DNA from: Tardiphaga sp052076105
GTDB lineage: Bacteria; Pseudomonadota; Alphaproteobacteria; Rhizobiales; Xanthobacteraceae
Assembly: GCF_052076105.1 (NCBI RefSeq)
Contig: NZ_CP197245.1
Coordinates: 2,604,001 to 2,668,000 of the forward strand
Direction of reading: 5' to 3'
DNA: 64,000 nucleotides
A program made the position numbers and the translations under genes. Below the pieces are notes generated by a model. That model saw nothing but the letters and a program-made list of their open reading frames with translations, was not told the origin of the DNA and ran no database searches. Every line of letters starts with the position of its first letter. The stretch's first letter is position 1. This document shows, piece after piece, positions 24,720 through 34,356 of this stretch.

Positions 24720-27029
24720 CTAGCCGAACAGGCTCGCCTGCGGACGCCCTGCCCGCTCCTGCGCTTCAACGGCAGCCACCGCCGTCATGTTGAGGATGCC
24801 ACGCGCTGTCACCCCCGGCGTCAGGATATGAGCCGGACGTGCCGGGCCGATCAGGATCGGGCCGACCGGGAGCGCATCGGCCAGCGTCTTGATCATCTGA
24901 TAGGCGACATTGGCAGCATCGAGCGTCGGCATGATCAGGACATTCGCCGAGCCTTCGAGCTTCGAATGCGGGAGCACGATCTTGCGGGCCGCTTCCGACA
25001 GCGCGGTGTCGCCCTGCATTTCACCATCGGACTCGATTTCCGGATGCTTCTCACGCAGCAATGCTGCGGCGCGGCGCATCTTGCGCGAAGAGTCCGTGTC
25101 GTAGCTGCCGAAGTCAGAATGCGACACGAAAGCGATCTTGGGCTTCATGGCGAAGCGCTGCACGTGGTTCGCAGCGAGCGCCGCGATTTCCGCAAGTTCT
25201 TCCGCGCTTGGATTCGGACGCACCTGCGTATCGGCAATGAAATGCGCACCCTTGCTGGTGATCATCAGCGACAGCGCTGCAAAATCGCTGACGCCCGGCA
25301 GGAAGCCGACGATCTCGCGCACATGGCGCAGATGACTCATGTAGCGGCCTTCGACGCCGCAGATCATTGCATCCGCCTCGCCGCGGATCACGGCGAGCGC
25401 GGCGATCACCGTCGCATTGGTGCGGACGACCGTCCGCGCCGCATCCGGCGTCACACCGCGACGGCCGGCGACATCGATATAGGACTGCACGTAGGAACGA
25501 TAGCGCGGATCGTCCTCGGGATTGATGAGGTCGAAATCCTGCCCCGGCTTGATCGACAGGCCAAAGCGCTTGATGCGCGCTTCCACGACCGACGGGCGAC
25601 CGACGAGGATCGCGCGCGCCAGCTTCTCTTCCAGCACCACCTGCACGGCGCGCAGCACGCGTTCGTCTTCACCTTCGGCATAGATCACGCGCACCGGCTG
25701 GGTCTTTGCCTTCGCGAAGACCGGCTTCATCACGAGACCGGAGCGGAATGCGAAACGCTCGAGACCTGCAGTGTACTCCTCGAAATTGGCGATCGGACGT
25801 GACGCCACGCCGGATTCCACCGCCGCCTTGGCCACGGCCGGCGCGATGCGCAGGATAAGGCGCGGATCGAACGGCGACGGGATCAGCGAGCCCGGGCCAA
25901 AACCCTGGGTTTCGGTCTCGAAGCCGGCAGTCACCGCATCGGACGGAGGATCCTGCGCAAGCTGCGCGATGGCATCAACAGCAGCGATCTTCATCGCCTC
26001 ATTGATCGCGGTGGCGCCGCAATCCAGCGCGCCGCGGAAGATGAAGGGGAAGCAGAGAACATTGTTGACCTGGTTCGGGAAATCCGACCGGCCGGTGCAG
26101 ATCATGGCATCCGGGCGCGCCTTGCGCGCTTCGTCCGGCATGATCTCCGGCGTCGGATTGGCCAGCGCCATCACCAGCGGCTTGTCAGCCATCGCCTTGA
26201 CCATCTCGGGCTTCAGCACTCCCGGTGCGGAGACGCCCAGGAAAATATCGGCGCCGCCGATCACATCGCCGAGCACGCGCGCGTCGGTCTTCTGCGCATA
26301 GACCGCCTTCCAGCGGTCCATCAGCGTGTTGCGGCCCTCATGCACCACGCCGTCGATATCGCAGACCCAGATGTTTTTCTTCTGCGCGCCGAGCGACACC
26401 AGAAGATTGAGACAGGCGATCGCCGCCGCGCCTGCGCCGGAGCAGACGATCTTGACGTCCTTGATGTTCTTGCCGTTGAGCAGCAGCGCATTCTTGATCG
26501 CAGCGCCAACGATGATGGCCGTGCCATGCTGGTCGTCGTGGAACACCGGGATCTTCATGCGCTCCTTGAGCTGCGCCTCGATCTCGAAACACTCCGGTCC
26601 CTTGATGTCTTCCAGGTTGATGCCGCCGAAAGTCGGCTCCAGCGCGGAGACGGTCTCCACCACGCGCTCGATGGTGTCGGCGGCGATCTCGATGTCGAAG
26701 ACATCGATGCCGGCGAATTTCTTGAACAGAACGGCCTTGCCTTCCATCACCGGCTTCGACGCCAGCGGGCCGATATTGCCGAGACCGAGGACGGCTGTGC
26801 CGTTGGAGACGACGGCCACGAGATTGGCGCGGGAGGTCAGCGCCGCGGCTTCGTTGGGATCGGCGGCAATGGCGAGACAGGGAGCCGCCACGCCCGGCGA
26901 ATAGGCCAGCGCCAGATCGCGCTGGTTGGCAAGCGGCTTGGTGGCCTGGATTTCCAGCTTACCCGGCCTGGGAAGGCGATGATAGGCAAGCGCCGCGCGA
27001 GAGAGATCGTCAGAAGATGAAGAAGACAT
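24720..27029 (-). CDS. maeB: NADP-dependent malic enzyme, MaeB type (fused to phosphotransacetylase-like domain)
   Basis: A 769-residue protein, the usual length for MaeB. The N-terminal malic enzyme part (about 1-425) has LALAYSPGVAAPC, FGGINLEDIKGPECFEIE, IPVFHDDQHGTAIIVGAA with the metal and catalytic residues, and the Rossmann motif IVCSGAGAAAIACLNLL. The C-terminal part (about 440-765) is phosphotransacetylase-like (DAMICGVEGRYMSHLRHV, VSHSDFGSYDTDSS) and usually acts as a regulatory, acetyl-CoA-sensing domain. It converts malate to pyruvate and CO2, linking the TCA cycle to gluconeogenesis and NADPH. GGGAG precedes the ATG. It lies 67 bases after aspS on the same strand. Confidence 0.95.
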   Translation of the reverse strand: MSSSSSDDLSRAALAYHRLPRPGKLEIQATKPLANQRDLALAYSPGVAAPCLAIAADPNEAAALTSRANLVAVVSNGTAVLGLGNIGPLASKPVMEGKAVLFKKFAGIDVFDIEIAADTIERVVETVSALEPTFGGINLEDIKGPECFEIEAQLKERMKIPVFHDDQHGTAIIVGAAIKNALLLNGKNIKDVKIVCSGAGAAAIACLNLLVSLGAQKKNIWVCDIDGVVHEGRNTLMDRWKAVYAQKTDARVLGDVIGGADIFLGVSAPGVLKPEMVKAMADKPLVMALANPTPEIMPDEARKARPDAMICTGRSDFPNQVNNVLCFPFIFRGALDCGATAINEAMKIAAVDAIAQLAQDPPSDAVTAGFETETQGFGPGSLIPSPFDPRLILRIAPAVAKAAVESGVASRPIANFEEYTAGLERFAFRSGLVMKPVFAKAKTQPVRVIYAEGEDERVLRAVQVVLEEKLARAILVGRPSVVEARIKRFGLSIKPGQDFDLINPEDDPRYRSYVQSYIDVAGRRGVTPDAARTVVRTNATVIAALAVIRGEADAMICGVEGRYMSHLRHVREIVGFLPGVSDFAALSLMITSKGAHFIADTQVRPNPSAEELAEIAALAANHVQRFAMKPKIAFVSHSDFGSYDTDSSRKMRRAAALLREKHPEIESDGEMQGDTALSEAARKIVLPHSKLEGSANVLIMPTLDAANVAYQMIKTLADALPVGPILIGPARPAHILTPGVTARGILNMTAVAAVEAQERAGRPQASLFG

Positions 27030-27096
27030 GCGTGCTCCCGCGCGTCATAAAACAAAAGTTAGGTAGAAGGGCGTTTCTTCTTGTTGGTTTGCCGGA

Positions 27097-28869
27097 CTAC
27101 TTGTCCTGCAGATTGAGACGGATATGCGCTTCACGCAACTGCTTCGGCGAAGCCTCTGACGGTGCGCCCATCAACAAATCTTCAGCACGCTGATTCATCG
27201 GGAAGAGCGAGATCTCGCGCAGGTTGTTCGTACCGCAGAGCAGCATCACGATACGATCGACGCCTGCCGCCATACCGCCATGGGGCGGTGCGCCGTACTG
27301 GAAGGCGCGATACATGCCGCCAAAGCGCTCGACCACCGTCTCTTCGCCATAACCGGCGATCTCGAATGCCTTCACCATGGCTTCTGGCTTGTGATTACGG
27401 ATGCCGCCCGACGCAATCTCATAGCCGTTACAGGTGATGTCATACTGGAACGCCTTGATGGTCAGCGGATCCTGCCCGACCAGCGCATCCATGCCACCCT
27501 GCGGCATCGAGAACGGGTTGTGCGAGAAGTCGACCTTCTTGTCGTCCTCGTTGTATTCGTACATCGGGAAATCGACGATCCAGGCCAGCGCAAAGCGCTC
27601 CTTGTCGATCAGGTTCAGCTCTTCGCCGACCTTGGTGCGTGCGAGACCCGCGAACTTATAGAATTTCTCGGGATCGCCCGCGACGAAGAAGGCAGCGTCG
27701 CCGGCCTTCAGGCCGAGCTGCTGACGGATCGCTTCGGTACGCTCCGGTCCGATGTTGTTGGCGAGCGGGCCTGCGCCCTCGTTGTTCTCACGCCACATGA
27801 TGTAGCCGAGGCCGGGCTGGCCCTCGCCCTGCGCCCACGAATTCATGCGGTCGCAGAATGCACGGCTGCCGCCGCCAGGACCGGGGATCGCCCAGACCTG
27901 GTTCTTGTCGTCTTCGAGCATACGCGCGAACACCTTGAAGCCGGAGTCCTTGAAGTGCTCGGCCACGTTCTGCATCTCAAGCGGGTTGCGCAGATCCGGC
28001 TTGTCGGTGCCGTACTTGCGAAGGCTCTCAGCGTAAGGGATCTTCGGCCAGTCCTTGTTGACCGGCTTGCCCTTCGCGAATTCCTCGAACACGCCGGTAA
28101 TGACCGGCTGCACGGCCGCGAACACATCTTCCTGCTCGACGAAGCTCATTTCGAGGTCGAGCTGGTAGAATTCGCCCGGCAGACGATCGGCGCGCGGGTC
28201 TTCGTCGCGGAAACATGGCGCGATCTGGAAGTAGCGGTCAAAGCCCGACATCATCAGCAGCTGCTTGTACTGCTGCGGCGCCTGCGGCAGCGCGTAGAAC
28301 TTGCCGGGATGGATGCGCGACGGCACCAGGAAGTCGCGCGCGCCTTCCGGCGACGACGCGGTGAGGATCGGCGTCTGGAATTCGAAGAAGCCGCCTTCCT
28401 TCATGCGGCGGCGCATGCTGTCGATGATCGCGCCACGGGTCATGATGTTCTGGTGCAGCTTCTCGCGACGCAGATCGAGGAAGCGATACTTCAGCCGGAT
28501 ATCTTCCGGATAGTCCTGATCGCCGAACACCGGCAGTGGCAGCTCGGCTGCCGCGGCCAGCACCTCGATGGAGTCGATATAGATTTCGACGGCACCGGTC
28601 GGCAGTTCGGAGTTATCAGTGCCTTCCGGGCGACGACGCACCTTGCCGTCGATCTTCACAACCCATTCCGAACGCAGCGTTTCGGCAACCTTGAACGCTG
28701 GCGAGTCCGGATCGGCGACGCATTGCGTCAGGCCGTAATGGTCGCGCAGATCGATGAAGAGCACGCCGCCATGGTCGCGGATACGATGGCACCACCCCGA
28801 CAGGCGAACGGTCTGGTCGATATGGCTGTCGCGGAGCGCGCCGCAGGTGTGAGACCGGTAGCGATGCAT
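27097..28869 (-). CDS. aspS: Aspartyl-tRNA synthetase
   Basis: A 590-residue bacterial-type AspRS. The N-terminal OB-fold anticodon-binding domain is at about 1-105 (MHRYRSHTCGALRDSHIDQT). The class II catalytic core has motif 2 (FRDEDPRADRLPGEFYQLDL) and motif 3 (GGMAAGVDRIVMLLCGTNNL). The bacterial GAD insertion is at about 280-420. It charges tRNA with aspartate. Many alphaproteobacteria use a non-discriminating AspRS that also feeds Asn-tRNA formation by GatCAB; this cannot be settled here. AGGA precedes the ATG. Confidence 0.96.
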   Translation of the reverse strand: MHRYRSHTCGALRDSHIDQTVRLSGWCHRIRDHGGVLFIDLRDHYGLTQCVADPDSPAFKVAETLRSEWVVKIDGKVRRRPEGTDNSELPTGAVEIYIDSIEVLAAAAELPLPVFGDQDYPEDIRLKYRFLDLRREKLHQNIMTRGAIIDSMRRRMKEGGFFEFQTPILTASSPEGARDFLVPSRIHPGKFYALPQAPQQYKQLLMMSGFDRYFQIAPCFRDEDPRADRLPGEFYQLDLEMSFVEQEDVFAAVQPVITGVFEEFAKGKPVNKDWPKIPYAESLRKYGTDKPDLRNPLEMQNVAEHFKDSGFKVFARMLEDDKNQVWAIPGPGGGSRAFCDRMNSWAQGEGQPGLGYIMWRENNEGAGPLANNIGPERTEAIRQQLGLKAGDAAFFVAGDPEKFYKFAGLARTKVGEELNLIDKERFALAWIVDFPMYEYNEDDKKVDFSHNPFSMPQGGMDALVGQDPLTIKAFQYDITCNGYEIASGGIRNHKPEAMVKAFEIAGYGEETVVERFGGMYRAFQYGAPPHGGMAAGVDRIVMLLCGTNNLREISLFPMNQRAEDLLMGAPSEASPKQLREAHIRLNLQDK

Positions 28870-29377
28870 GGATATCCTGGAAATACGTCAGAGGGCGGAA
28901 TCGGGTTCGCGATCAAGCGCGAAGCGCAGGGTTTACCCGACCGCACCCGACGCGGCAACCAAAGCGCGGCGATCAGATCCCACGAATTTGCGGGCCGCGA
29001 CTGCATCCCGGAAGGCGCCCCGCCCGATGAATTTCGGACGACCATTTCGAAACGCAATCGAGCGATCGGAAAACCTCCCGCAACGCGGGAACCACATGAT
29101 TGCACACGCAATAATACGTTACCGTAGATCGCGCAACATCGGTGCCCGGGTGCGGGGTATCGGTATTTCAACACCAGATTCAATCACTTAAAGCGGTATT
29201 TGTGTCAAAGTTTACTGAACGTTGACGACCACCATTCACTGTCTTGTCGTGAACCCTGCCCGTTTTGAAGGCAGGAATTTCAACTGGAACTTGCTGCCTG
29301 TCGCCCTGCCGCAACCCAGGTCAGCGCTATTTCGGCCGACCGGTGTTGCGACCTTAGAACCGCCGAGGAACACGTTC
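28870..29377. other. Divergent intergenic region, 508 bases
   Basis: This holds the promoters for aspS (leftward) and the chemoreceptor (rightward). Frames extending into it from either gene have no family sequence. No RNA gene or clear repeat was seen; the part near 29110-29220 is more AT-rich and is the likely promoter zone of the chemoreceptor. Confidence 0.5.
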
Positions 29378-31057
29378 GTGCTCGCCAGATATTCAATTGG
29401 TACAAAGCTCTTTGTCATTGTTGCCTTCCTCTTCGTGGTGATCGCAGGCATCGGCACCCTCGCATTCATGCAGATGCGAGCCATCAACGCAGCAACCCAG
29501 GATATCCAGGCGCAGTGGCTCCCCAGCGTCCGCTGGATCGGTGAGATGCGCGTTCAGTCGGCGCGTTACCGCGCAGTGCTGCGCGACCACCTGATCGTGG
29601 CCGATGCCGACCGCCCGGATGTCGACAAGAACCTCGCGGCCCGCAAGTCGGATTTCGACAAGGCCGCGAAGGCCTACGCTCCGCTGGTATCGTCGCCGGC
29701 CGAACGCGAACTGGCCGACAAGCTCGACGCGGAATGGAAGGCCTTCATCGCTGCTGGCACCGACGTCCAGGCGCTCGCCAACAAGGGCGACGTAGCGGCA
29801 GCCAAAGAGATCAACGCCAAGAAGGTCGTCCCGACGGGGCGTGCGATGGATGGCACGCTGGCCAAGCTCGTCGAGCTGAACGACAAGGGCGCCGAAGCCG
29901 CCGGCCACAACGCCAACGCCACCTATTCTGGCGCCATCTGGATGATGATCGCGATCCTTGGCGCATCCGTCGTCCTCGGCCTCGGCGCTGCCATGTATCT
30001 GGTGCGTGACATCTCCGGCGGCATCGCTTCGATCCTGAAGCCAATGGGCCAACTGACCGACGGCCAGCTGGAGGCCGTTATCCCGCATCAGGGCGAGAGC
30101 ACCGAGATCGGACGGATCGCCAGCGCGTTGCAGATCTTCAAGGACGCCCTCATCGCCAAGCGTGCGGCGGATCAGGCGGCCGGCGCCGAAGCCGCCGTCA
30201 AGGCTGCGCGTGCGGAAACCATCACGAAGGCAACCAGCAACTTTGAGTCGATGATCAGTGAGCTGGTTGGTTCGCTGTCATCCGCCTCGACCGAACTCGA
30301 AGCCTCCGCCACCACTTTGACCCGCACGTCGGATATCACCATGAGCCTCTCGGGCTCGGCCGCATCCGCATCGCACGTCGTGTCGAACAACGTGCAGTCG
30401 GTTGCTGCCGCCACCGAAGAAATCACCTCGTCGGTCAACGAGATCGGCCGTCAGGTTCACGAATCCAATCGCATCGCCTCGACCGCTGTGCTGCAGGCCG
30501 AAAAGACCAACGAGAGCATCGCCAAGCTCTCGCAGGCCACCGCGCGGATCGACGACGTCGTCAAGCTCATCACCGCCGTTGCCGAACAGACCAACCTGCT
30601 CGCGCTTAACGCCACCATCGAGGCCGCGCGCGCCGGTGAAGCCGGCCGCGGCTTCGCGGTCGTCGCCGCGGAAGTGAAGGCGCTGGCCTCGCAGACCGCC
30701 AAGGCGACCGACGAAATCAGCATGCAGATCGCTGGCATGCAGGCAGCCAGTGCCGAGACCGTCGAGACCATCAAGGAAATCGGCTCGACCATCACGCTGA
30801 TCTCCGAAGTCTCCTCGGCTATCGCGGCAGCGGTTGAGGAACAGGGGGCGGCAACGCAGGAAATCGCGCGCAACGTCCAGCAGTCGGCGCAGCTCTCGAC
30901 TCAGGTCGCCAGCGAAGTCACCGAGGTCAATCGCGGCGCCAGCGAGACCGGCTCCGCATCGACCCAGGTGCTGGCTGCAGCGCAGTCGCTGTCGCTCGAA
31001 AGCAATCGCCTGAAGGGCGAAGTCGACCGGTTCCTCGACACGGTTCGCGCCGCCTGA
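29378..31057 (+). CDS. Methyl-accepting chemotaxis protein
   Basis: A 559-residue chemoreceptor. TM1 is near the N-terminus (FVIVAFLFVVIAGIGTLAFM) and the periplasmic part has the four-helix-bundle MCP look (MRVQSARYRAVLRDHLIVAD). TM2 is at about 185-210 (MMIAILGASVVLGLGAAMYL), followed by HAMP and a coiled-coil signalling domain. The domain has the conserved hairpin (AEQTNLLALNATIEAARAGE, then RGFAVVAAEVKALA). The open frame starts at 29222, but GTG at 29378 with GAGGAA eight bases upstream gives the expected LARYSIGTKL start. No C-terminal pentapeptide for CheR docking is seen. The ligand is unknown. Confidence 0.93.
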   Translation: MLARYSIGTKLFVIVAFLFVVIAGIGTLAFMQMRAINAATQDIQAQWLPSVRWIGEMRVQSARYRAVLRDHLIVADADRPDVDKNLAARKSDFDKAAKAYAPLVSSPAERELADKLDAEWKAFIAAGTDVQALANKGDVAAAKEINAKKVVPTGRAMDGTLAKLVELNDKGAEAAGHNANATYSGAIWMMIAILGASVVLGLGAAMYLVRDISGGIASILKPMGQLTDGQLEAVIPHQGESTEIGRIASALQIFKDALIAKRAADQAAGAEAAVKAARAETITKATSNFESMISELVGSLSSASTELEASATTLTRTSDITMSLSGSAASASHVVSNNVQSVAAATEEITSSVNEIGRQVHESNRIASTAVLQAEKTNESIAKLSQATARIDDVVKLITAVAEQTNLLALNATIEAARAGEAGRGFAVVAAEVKALASQTAKATDEISMQIAGMQAASAETVETIKEIGSTITLISEVSSAIAAAVEEQGAATQEIARNVQQSAQLSTQVASEVTEVNRGASETGSASTQVLAAAQSLSLESNRLKGEVDRFLDTVRAA

Positions 31058-31107
31058 GACCGCATTCAGCGGTTGCCTAACACGTTATGGCCCCCCATCT
31101 TGGGGCC

Positions 31108-32583
31108 ATGACAGTCCACTTCCCGTTCGACAACAGCTATGCCGCCCTGCCCTCGAATTTCTTCGCCCGCGTCGCACCGACGCCAGTGGCGGCGCCGCGG
31201 CTGATCAAGCTGAATCACGCACTCGCCGAACAACTCGGCATTGACCCGGACTGGTTGGCCAGTCCGGAGGGCGTCGAAGTCCTTGCCGGCAAGCGTGTGC
31301 CGGATGGTGCCGATCCCTTGGCGATGGCCTATGCAGGACATCAGTTCGGACATTTCGTGGCGCAGCTCGGCGACGGTCGGGCGATCCTGCTCGGCGAGGT
31401 CATTGACCGCGACGGCGTGCGTCGCGACATCCAGCTCAAGGGCTCCGGTCCGACGCCTTTCTCGCGCCGCGGCGATGGCCGTGCTGCGCTTGGTCCAGTG
31501 ATCCGGGAATATATCGTCAGCGAAGCCATGGCGGCCTTGGGCATTCCCACAACGCGCTCCCTCGCCGCCGTCCTCACGGGAGAACGGGTCCAGCGTGAAA
31601 CGATGCTGCCGGGCGCCGTGCTGACGCGCATAGCTTCAAGCCATATCCGCGTCGGCACGTTTCAGTTTTTCGCTGCGCGCGAGGATATCGCCGGGGTGAA
31701 GCAACTCGCCGATCATGTGATCGTCCGGCACTATCCCGACGCGGCGAAAGCCGAACATCCCATTCGCGCCTTGCTCGATGCGGTGATCCGCCGTCAGGCC
31801 GAACTTGTCGCACGCTGGCTGCATGTCGGCTTCATCCACGGCGTGATGAACACCGATAACTGCTCGGTATCCGGTGAGACCATCGATTACGGCCCCTGCG
31901 CCTTCATGGACGCCTACGATCCCGCGACCGTCTACAGCTCGATCGACGAGATGGGGCGCTACGCTTATGCGAACCAGCCGCGCATCGCGCTGTGGAATCT
32001 CACGCGCTTCGCCGAGACGCTGCTGCCGCTGATCGACAGCGACGAGAAGACCGCCATCGAGATCGCACAGGCCGCGCTTGGCGAATTCTCCGATATTTTC
32101 GACACTGCCTATCAGGCCGGCCTGCGCCGGAAGCTCGGCCTGTTCACCAGCCAGCCGGACGATGCTGCGCTGGCACAGGATCTCCTGGTCGCCATGACCG
32201 CCAATCAGGCCGACTTCACGCTGACCTTCCGCCGCCTCGGCGATGCAGCACGCGATGCGTCCAATGACGAAGCCGTCCGCGGCCTCTTTATCGATCCGAC
32301 CGCGTTCGACACCTGGGCGGTGAAGTGGCGGCAGCGACTTGGCCAGGAGGCACAGGACGCCGATACCCGCTATCAGGCGATGCGGACGGTCAATCCGGCA
32401 TTCATCCCCCGCAATCATCGCGTCGAAGCGGTGATCCAGGCGGCCATGGCCGACGACTACGCGCCCTTCGAGAAACTGCTGACCGTGTTGGCGAAACCTT
32501 ATGAAGATCAACCGGAGATGGCGGATTTCGCCGAACCGCCAGAGCCGGGTCAGCGTGTGCTGAAGACCTTCTGCGGCACCTAA
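31108..32583 (+). CDS. selO: SelO/YdiU protein adenylyltransferase (pseudokinase fold)
   Basis: A 491-residue protein. FPFDNSYAALPSNFFARVAP at the start is the SelO signature. Next come AYAGHQFGHFVAQLGDGRAI, DIQLKGSGPTPFSRRGDGRA with the nucleotide-binding Lys and Arg residues, and VGFIHGVMNTDNCSVSGETI with the Asn and Asp metal ligands. Family members transfer AMP to Ser, Thr or Tyr of target proteins, with links to oxidative stress. The C-terminus ends FCGT, with Cys at the place of selenocysteine in some relatives. ATG at 31108 (MTVHFPF) is preferred over one at 31087 in a GC-rich hairpin. Confidence 0.92.
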   Translation: MTVHFPFDNSYAALPSNFFARVAPTPVAAPRLIKLNHALAEQLGIDPDWLASPEGVEVLAGKRVPDGADPLAMAYAGHQFGHFVAQLGDGRAILLGEVIDRDGVRRDIQLKGSGPTPFSRRGDGRAALGPVIREYIVSEAMAALGIPTTRSLAAVLTGERVQRETMLPGAVLTRIASSHIRVGTFQFFAAREDIAGVKQLADHVIVRHYPDAAKAEHPIRALLDAVIRRQAELVARWLHVGFIHGVMNTDNCSVSGETIDYGPCAFMDAYDPATVYSSIDEMGRYAYANQPRIALWNLTRFAETLLPLIDSDEKTAIEIAQAALGEFSDIFDTAYQAGLRRKLGLFTSQPDDAALAQDLLVAMTANQADFTLTFRRLGDAARDASNDEAVRGLFIDPTAFDTWAVKWRQRLGQEAQDADTRYQAMRTVNPAFIPRNHRVEAVIQAAMADDYAPFEKLLTVLAKPYEDQPEMADFAEPPEPGQRVLKTFCGT

Positions 32584-32684
32584 ACACCCTCATTCTGTCT
32601 GAGCAGACCTCCAATCTGCCCGAAACACCTTGACTCAATAGGTTTTTCGGCCGAACGCCTTGGCCAGAGCGTTATGGACCGTCC

Positions 32685-33833
32685 ATGGAACTGATCACGA
32701 CCACTGCCCAGCTGACTGCCGCCTGCGAGCGACTTGCCAAGCACCCCGTCATTACGGTCGATACGGAATTCCTCCGCGAGACCACCTATTACCCGCTGCT
32801 CTGCGTGGTCCAGATGGCCAGCGCAGAGGATGCCGTGGTCGTGGACACGCTGGCCGATGGCATCGACCTCGCACCGTTCTTTGCGCTGATGAACAACGAG
32901 GCCGTACTGAAGGTCTTCCACGCGGCCCGGCAGGACATTGAAATCATCGTGCACCGCGCCGGCGTGGTGCCGCATCCGATCTTCGACACTCAGGTCGCAG
33001 CCATGGTGCTCGGCTACGGCGACAGCATCGCCTATGACCAGCTCGTGGAACGCGTCACGGGGCACCGTCCCGACAAGACCCATCGTTTCACCGATTGGTC
33101 GCGTCGCCCGCTGAGCGAAGAACAGCTGCACTACGCCGTCTCCGACGTCACCCATCTGCGCGACGTCTTCGCCAAGCTCGACGCCGATCTGAAGAAGCGC
33201 GGCCGCAGCGACTGGGTGAGTGAGGAAATGGACATTCTCACCTCGCCAAAGACCTATGATTTCCATCCCGAGCGCGCCTGGGAACGGCTGAAGACCCGCG
33301 TCCGCAAGCCGAAAGAGCTCGCAGTGCTGATGGAAGTCGCTGCCTGGCGCGAGCAGGAAGCGCAGAGTCGCGATGTGCCGCGTTCGCGCGTGCTCAAGGA
33401 CGACGCGGTTGGCGATATCGCGACCCACGCGCCGACCTCGCTCGAGAAGCTTGCCAATCTGCGTTCGCTGCCGAAGGGCTTTGATCGCTCCAAGTGGGGC
33501 AGCGACATTGTCGCCGCCGTCCAGCGCGGCATCGCCCGCGATCCCAACACATTGCCGAAGATCGAGAAGCCGCGCGGCAATTCCAACGGCGCCGCGACCG
33601 TCGAACTGCTGAAAGTGCTGCTACGCATGACGTCGGAACGTCACGCCGTCGCCAGCAAGGTCATCGCCACCGTCGACGATCTCGAGCAGATCGCCACCGA
33701 CGACAATGCCGACGTCGGTGCCCTGCACGGCTGGCGGCGCGAGTTGTTCGGCGAGGCCGCCCTGGCGCTCAAGCATGGGCGCCTTGCATTGGCGATGGAA
33801 AAAGGCCGAGTGATCCGGGTGGATCGCGCGTAG
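32685..33833 (+). CDS. rnd: Ribonuclease D
   Basis: A 382-residue RNase D. The DEDDy 3'-5' exonuclease domain has Exo I VDTEFLRETTYYP, Exo II VFHAARQDIEII and Exo III LHYAVSDVTHLRDVF with the catalytic Tyr and Asp. HRDC-like helical repeats follow (about 205-375, with AWREQEAQSRDVPRSRVLKD and LRSLPKGFDRSKWG). It trims 3' ends of tRNA and other stable RNAs. It lies 101 bases after selO on the same strand. Confidence 0.95.
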   Translation: MELITTTAQLTAACERLAKHPVITVDTEFLRETTYYPLLCVVQMASAEDAVVVDTLADGIDLAPFFALMNNEAVLKVFHAARQDIEIIVHRAGVVPHPIFDTQVAAMVLGYGDSIAYDQLVERVTGHRPDKTHRFTDWSRRPLSEEQLHYAVSDVTHLRDVFAKLDADLKKRGRSDWVSEEMDILTSPKTYDFHPERAWERLKTRVRKPKELAVLMEVAAWREQEAQSRDVPRSRVLKDDAVGDIATHAPTSLEKLANLRSLPKGFDRSKWGSDIVAAVQRGIARDPNTLPKIEKPRGNSNGAATVELLKVLLRMTSERHAVASKVIATVDDLEQIATDDNADVGALHGWRRELFGEAALALKHGRLALAMEKGRVIRVDRA

Positions 33834-33925
33834 ACTGCATCGTCCGAGGTAGCGTTCTAATTGCCTAGCGCAAACAGCAGGCGTGGCGTATCACACCTCG
33901 CCCAGCGAGACGCAATGCGATCGCT

Positions 33926-34219
33926 TTACGCCGCCGATCTGTTCTTGATGGCTCCGACGATTGCCGTCAGCACAGCACCTGCGACACCGCCTCCGGCCAC
34001 CTGACCGATCAGCGAACCGATATCAGTGGTTGTCGATGCGTTTGAAAGCATGGGAATCAGCATTCCGAGAATTTGACCGCCAACGCCGCCACCTATTGCA
34101 CCCGCGATCGTGTTGCCCATTGCACCAAGATCGACAGACTTCGATGCGCCACCAGCGACATTTCCGCCAATCGCGCCGCCAATCAGTTGAACGATAAGGT
34201 TGATCAGAAGGGCTGACAT
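33926..34219 (-). CDS. Small glycine-rich membrane protein
   Basis: A 97-residue protein with strongly hydrophobic, Gly-rich helices (LINLIVQLIGGAIGGNVAGG, IAGAIGGGVGGQILGMLIPM and VAGGGVAGAVLTAIVGAIKN), resembling glycine-zipper proteins that insert into or associate with membranes. GGGAG precedes the ATG at 34219; the frame is open back to 34297. It lies 137 bases downstream of ppx on the same strand and may have its own promoter. The function is unknown. Confidence 0.7.
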   Translation of the reverse strand: MSALLINLIVQLIGGAIGGNVAGGASKSVDLGAMGNTIAGAIGGGVGGQILGMLIPMLSNASTTTDIGSLIGQVAGGGVAGAVLTAIVGAIKNRSAA

Positions 34220-34356
34220 TTCGACTCTCCCGGTCCGGAAATCGTATGTACTTGCCGCGTGGACCAAAACGGCCGCACCGGAAAATAGTACACGCACGGA
34301 ATCCGAGAGTCACGCCGCGCCGCAACCAGTAGTAAATTCAGAATGAGCGACGGTGG

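Noticed and set aside
24645..25802. A 385-codon plus-strand frame
   Set aside because: It is antisense to the phosphotransacetylase-like end of maeB; His/Arg-rich shadow sequence.
27280..29127. A 615-codon open frame on the plus strand
   Set aside because: It lies wholly antisense to aspS for most of its length, has no domain, and arises from high-GC codon bias.
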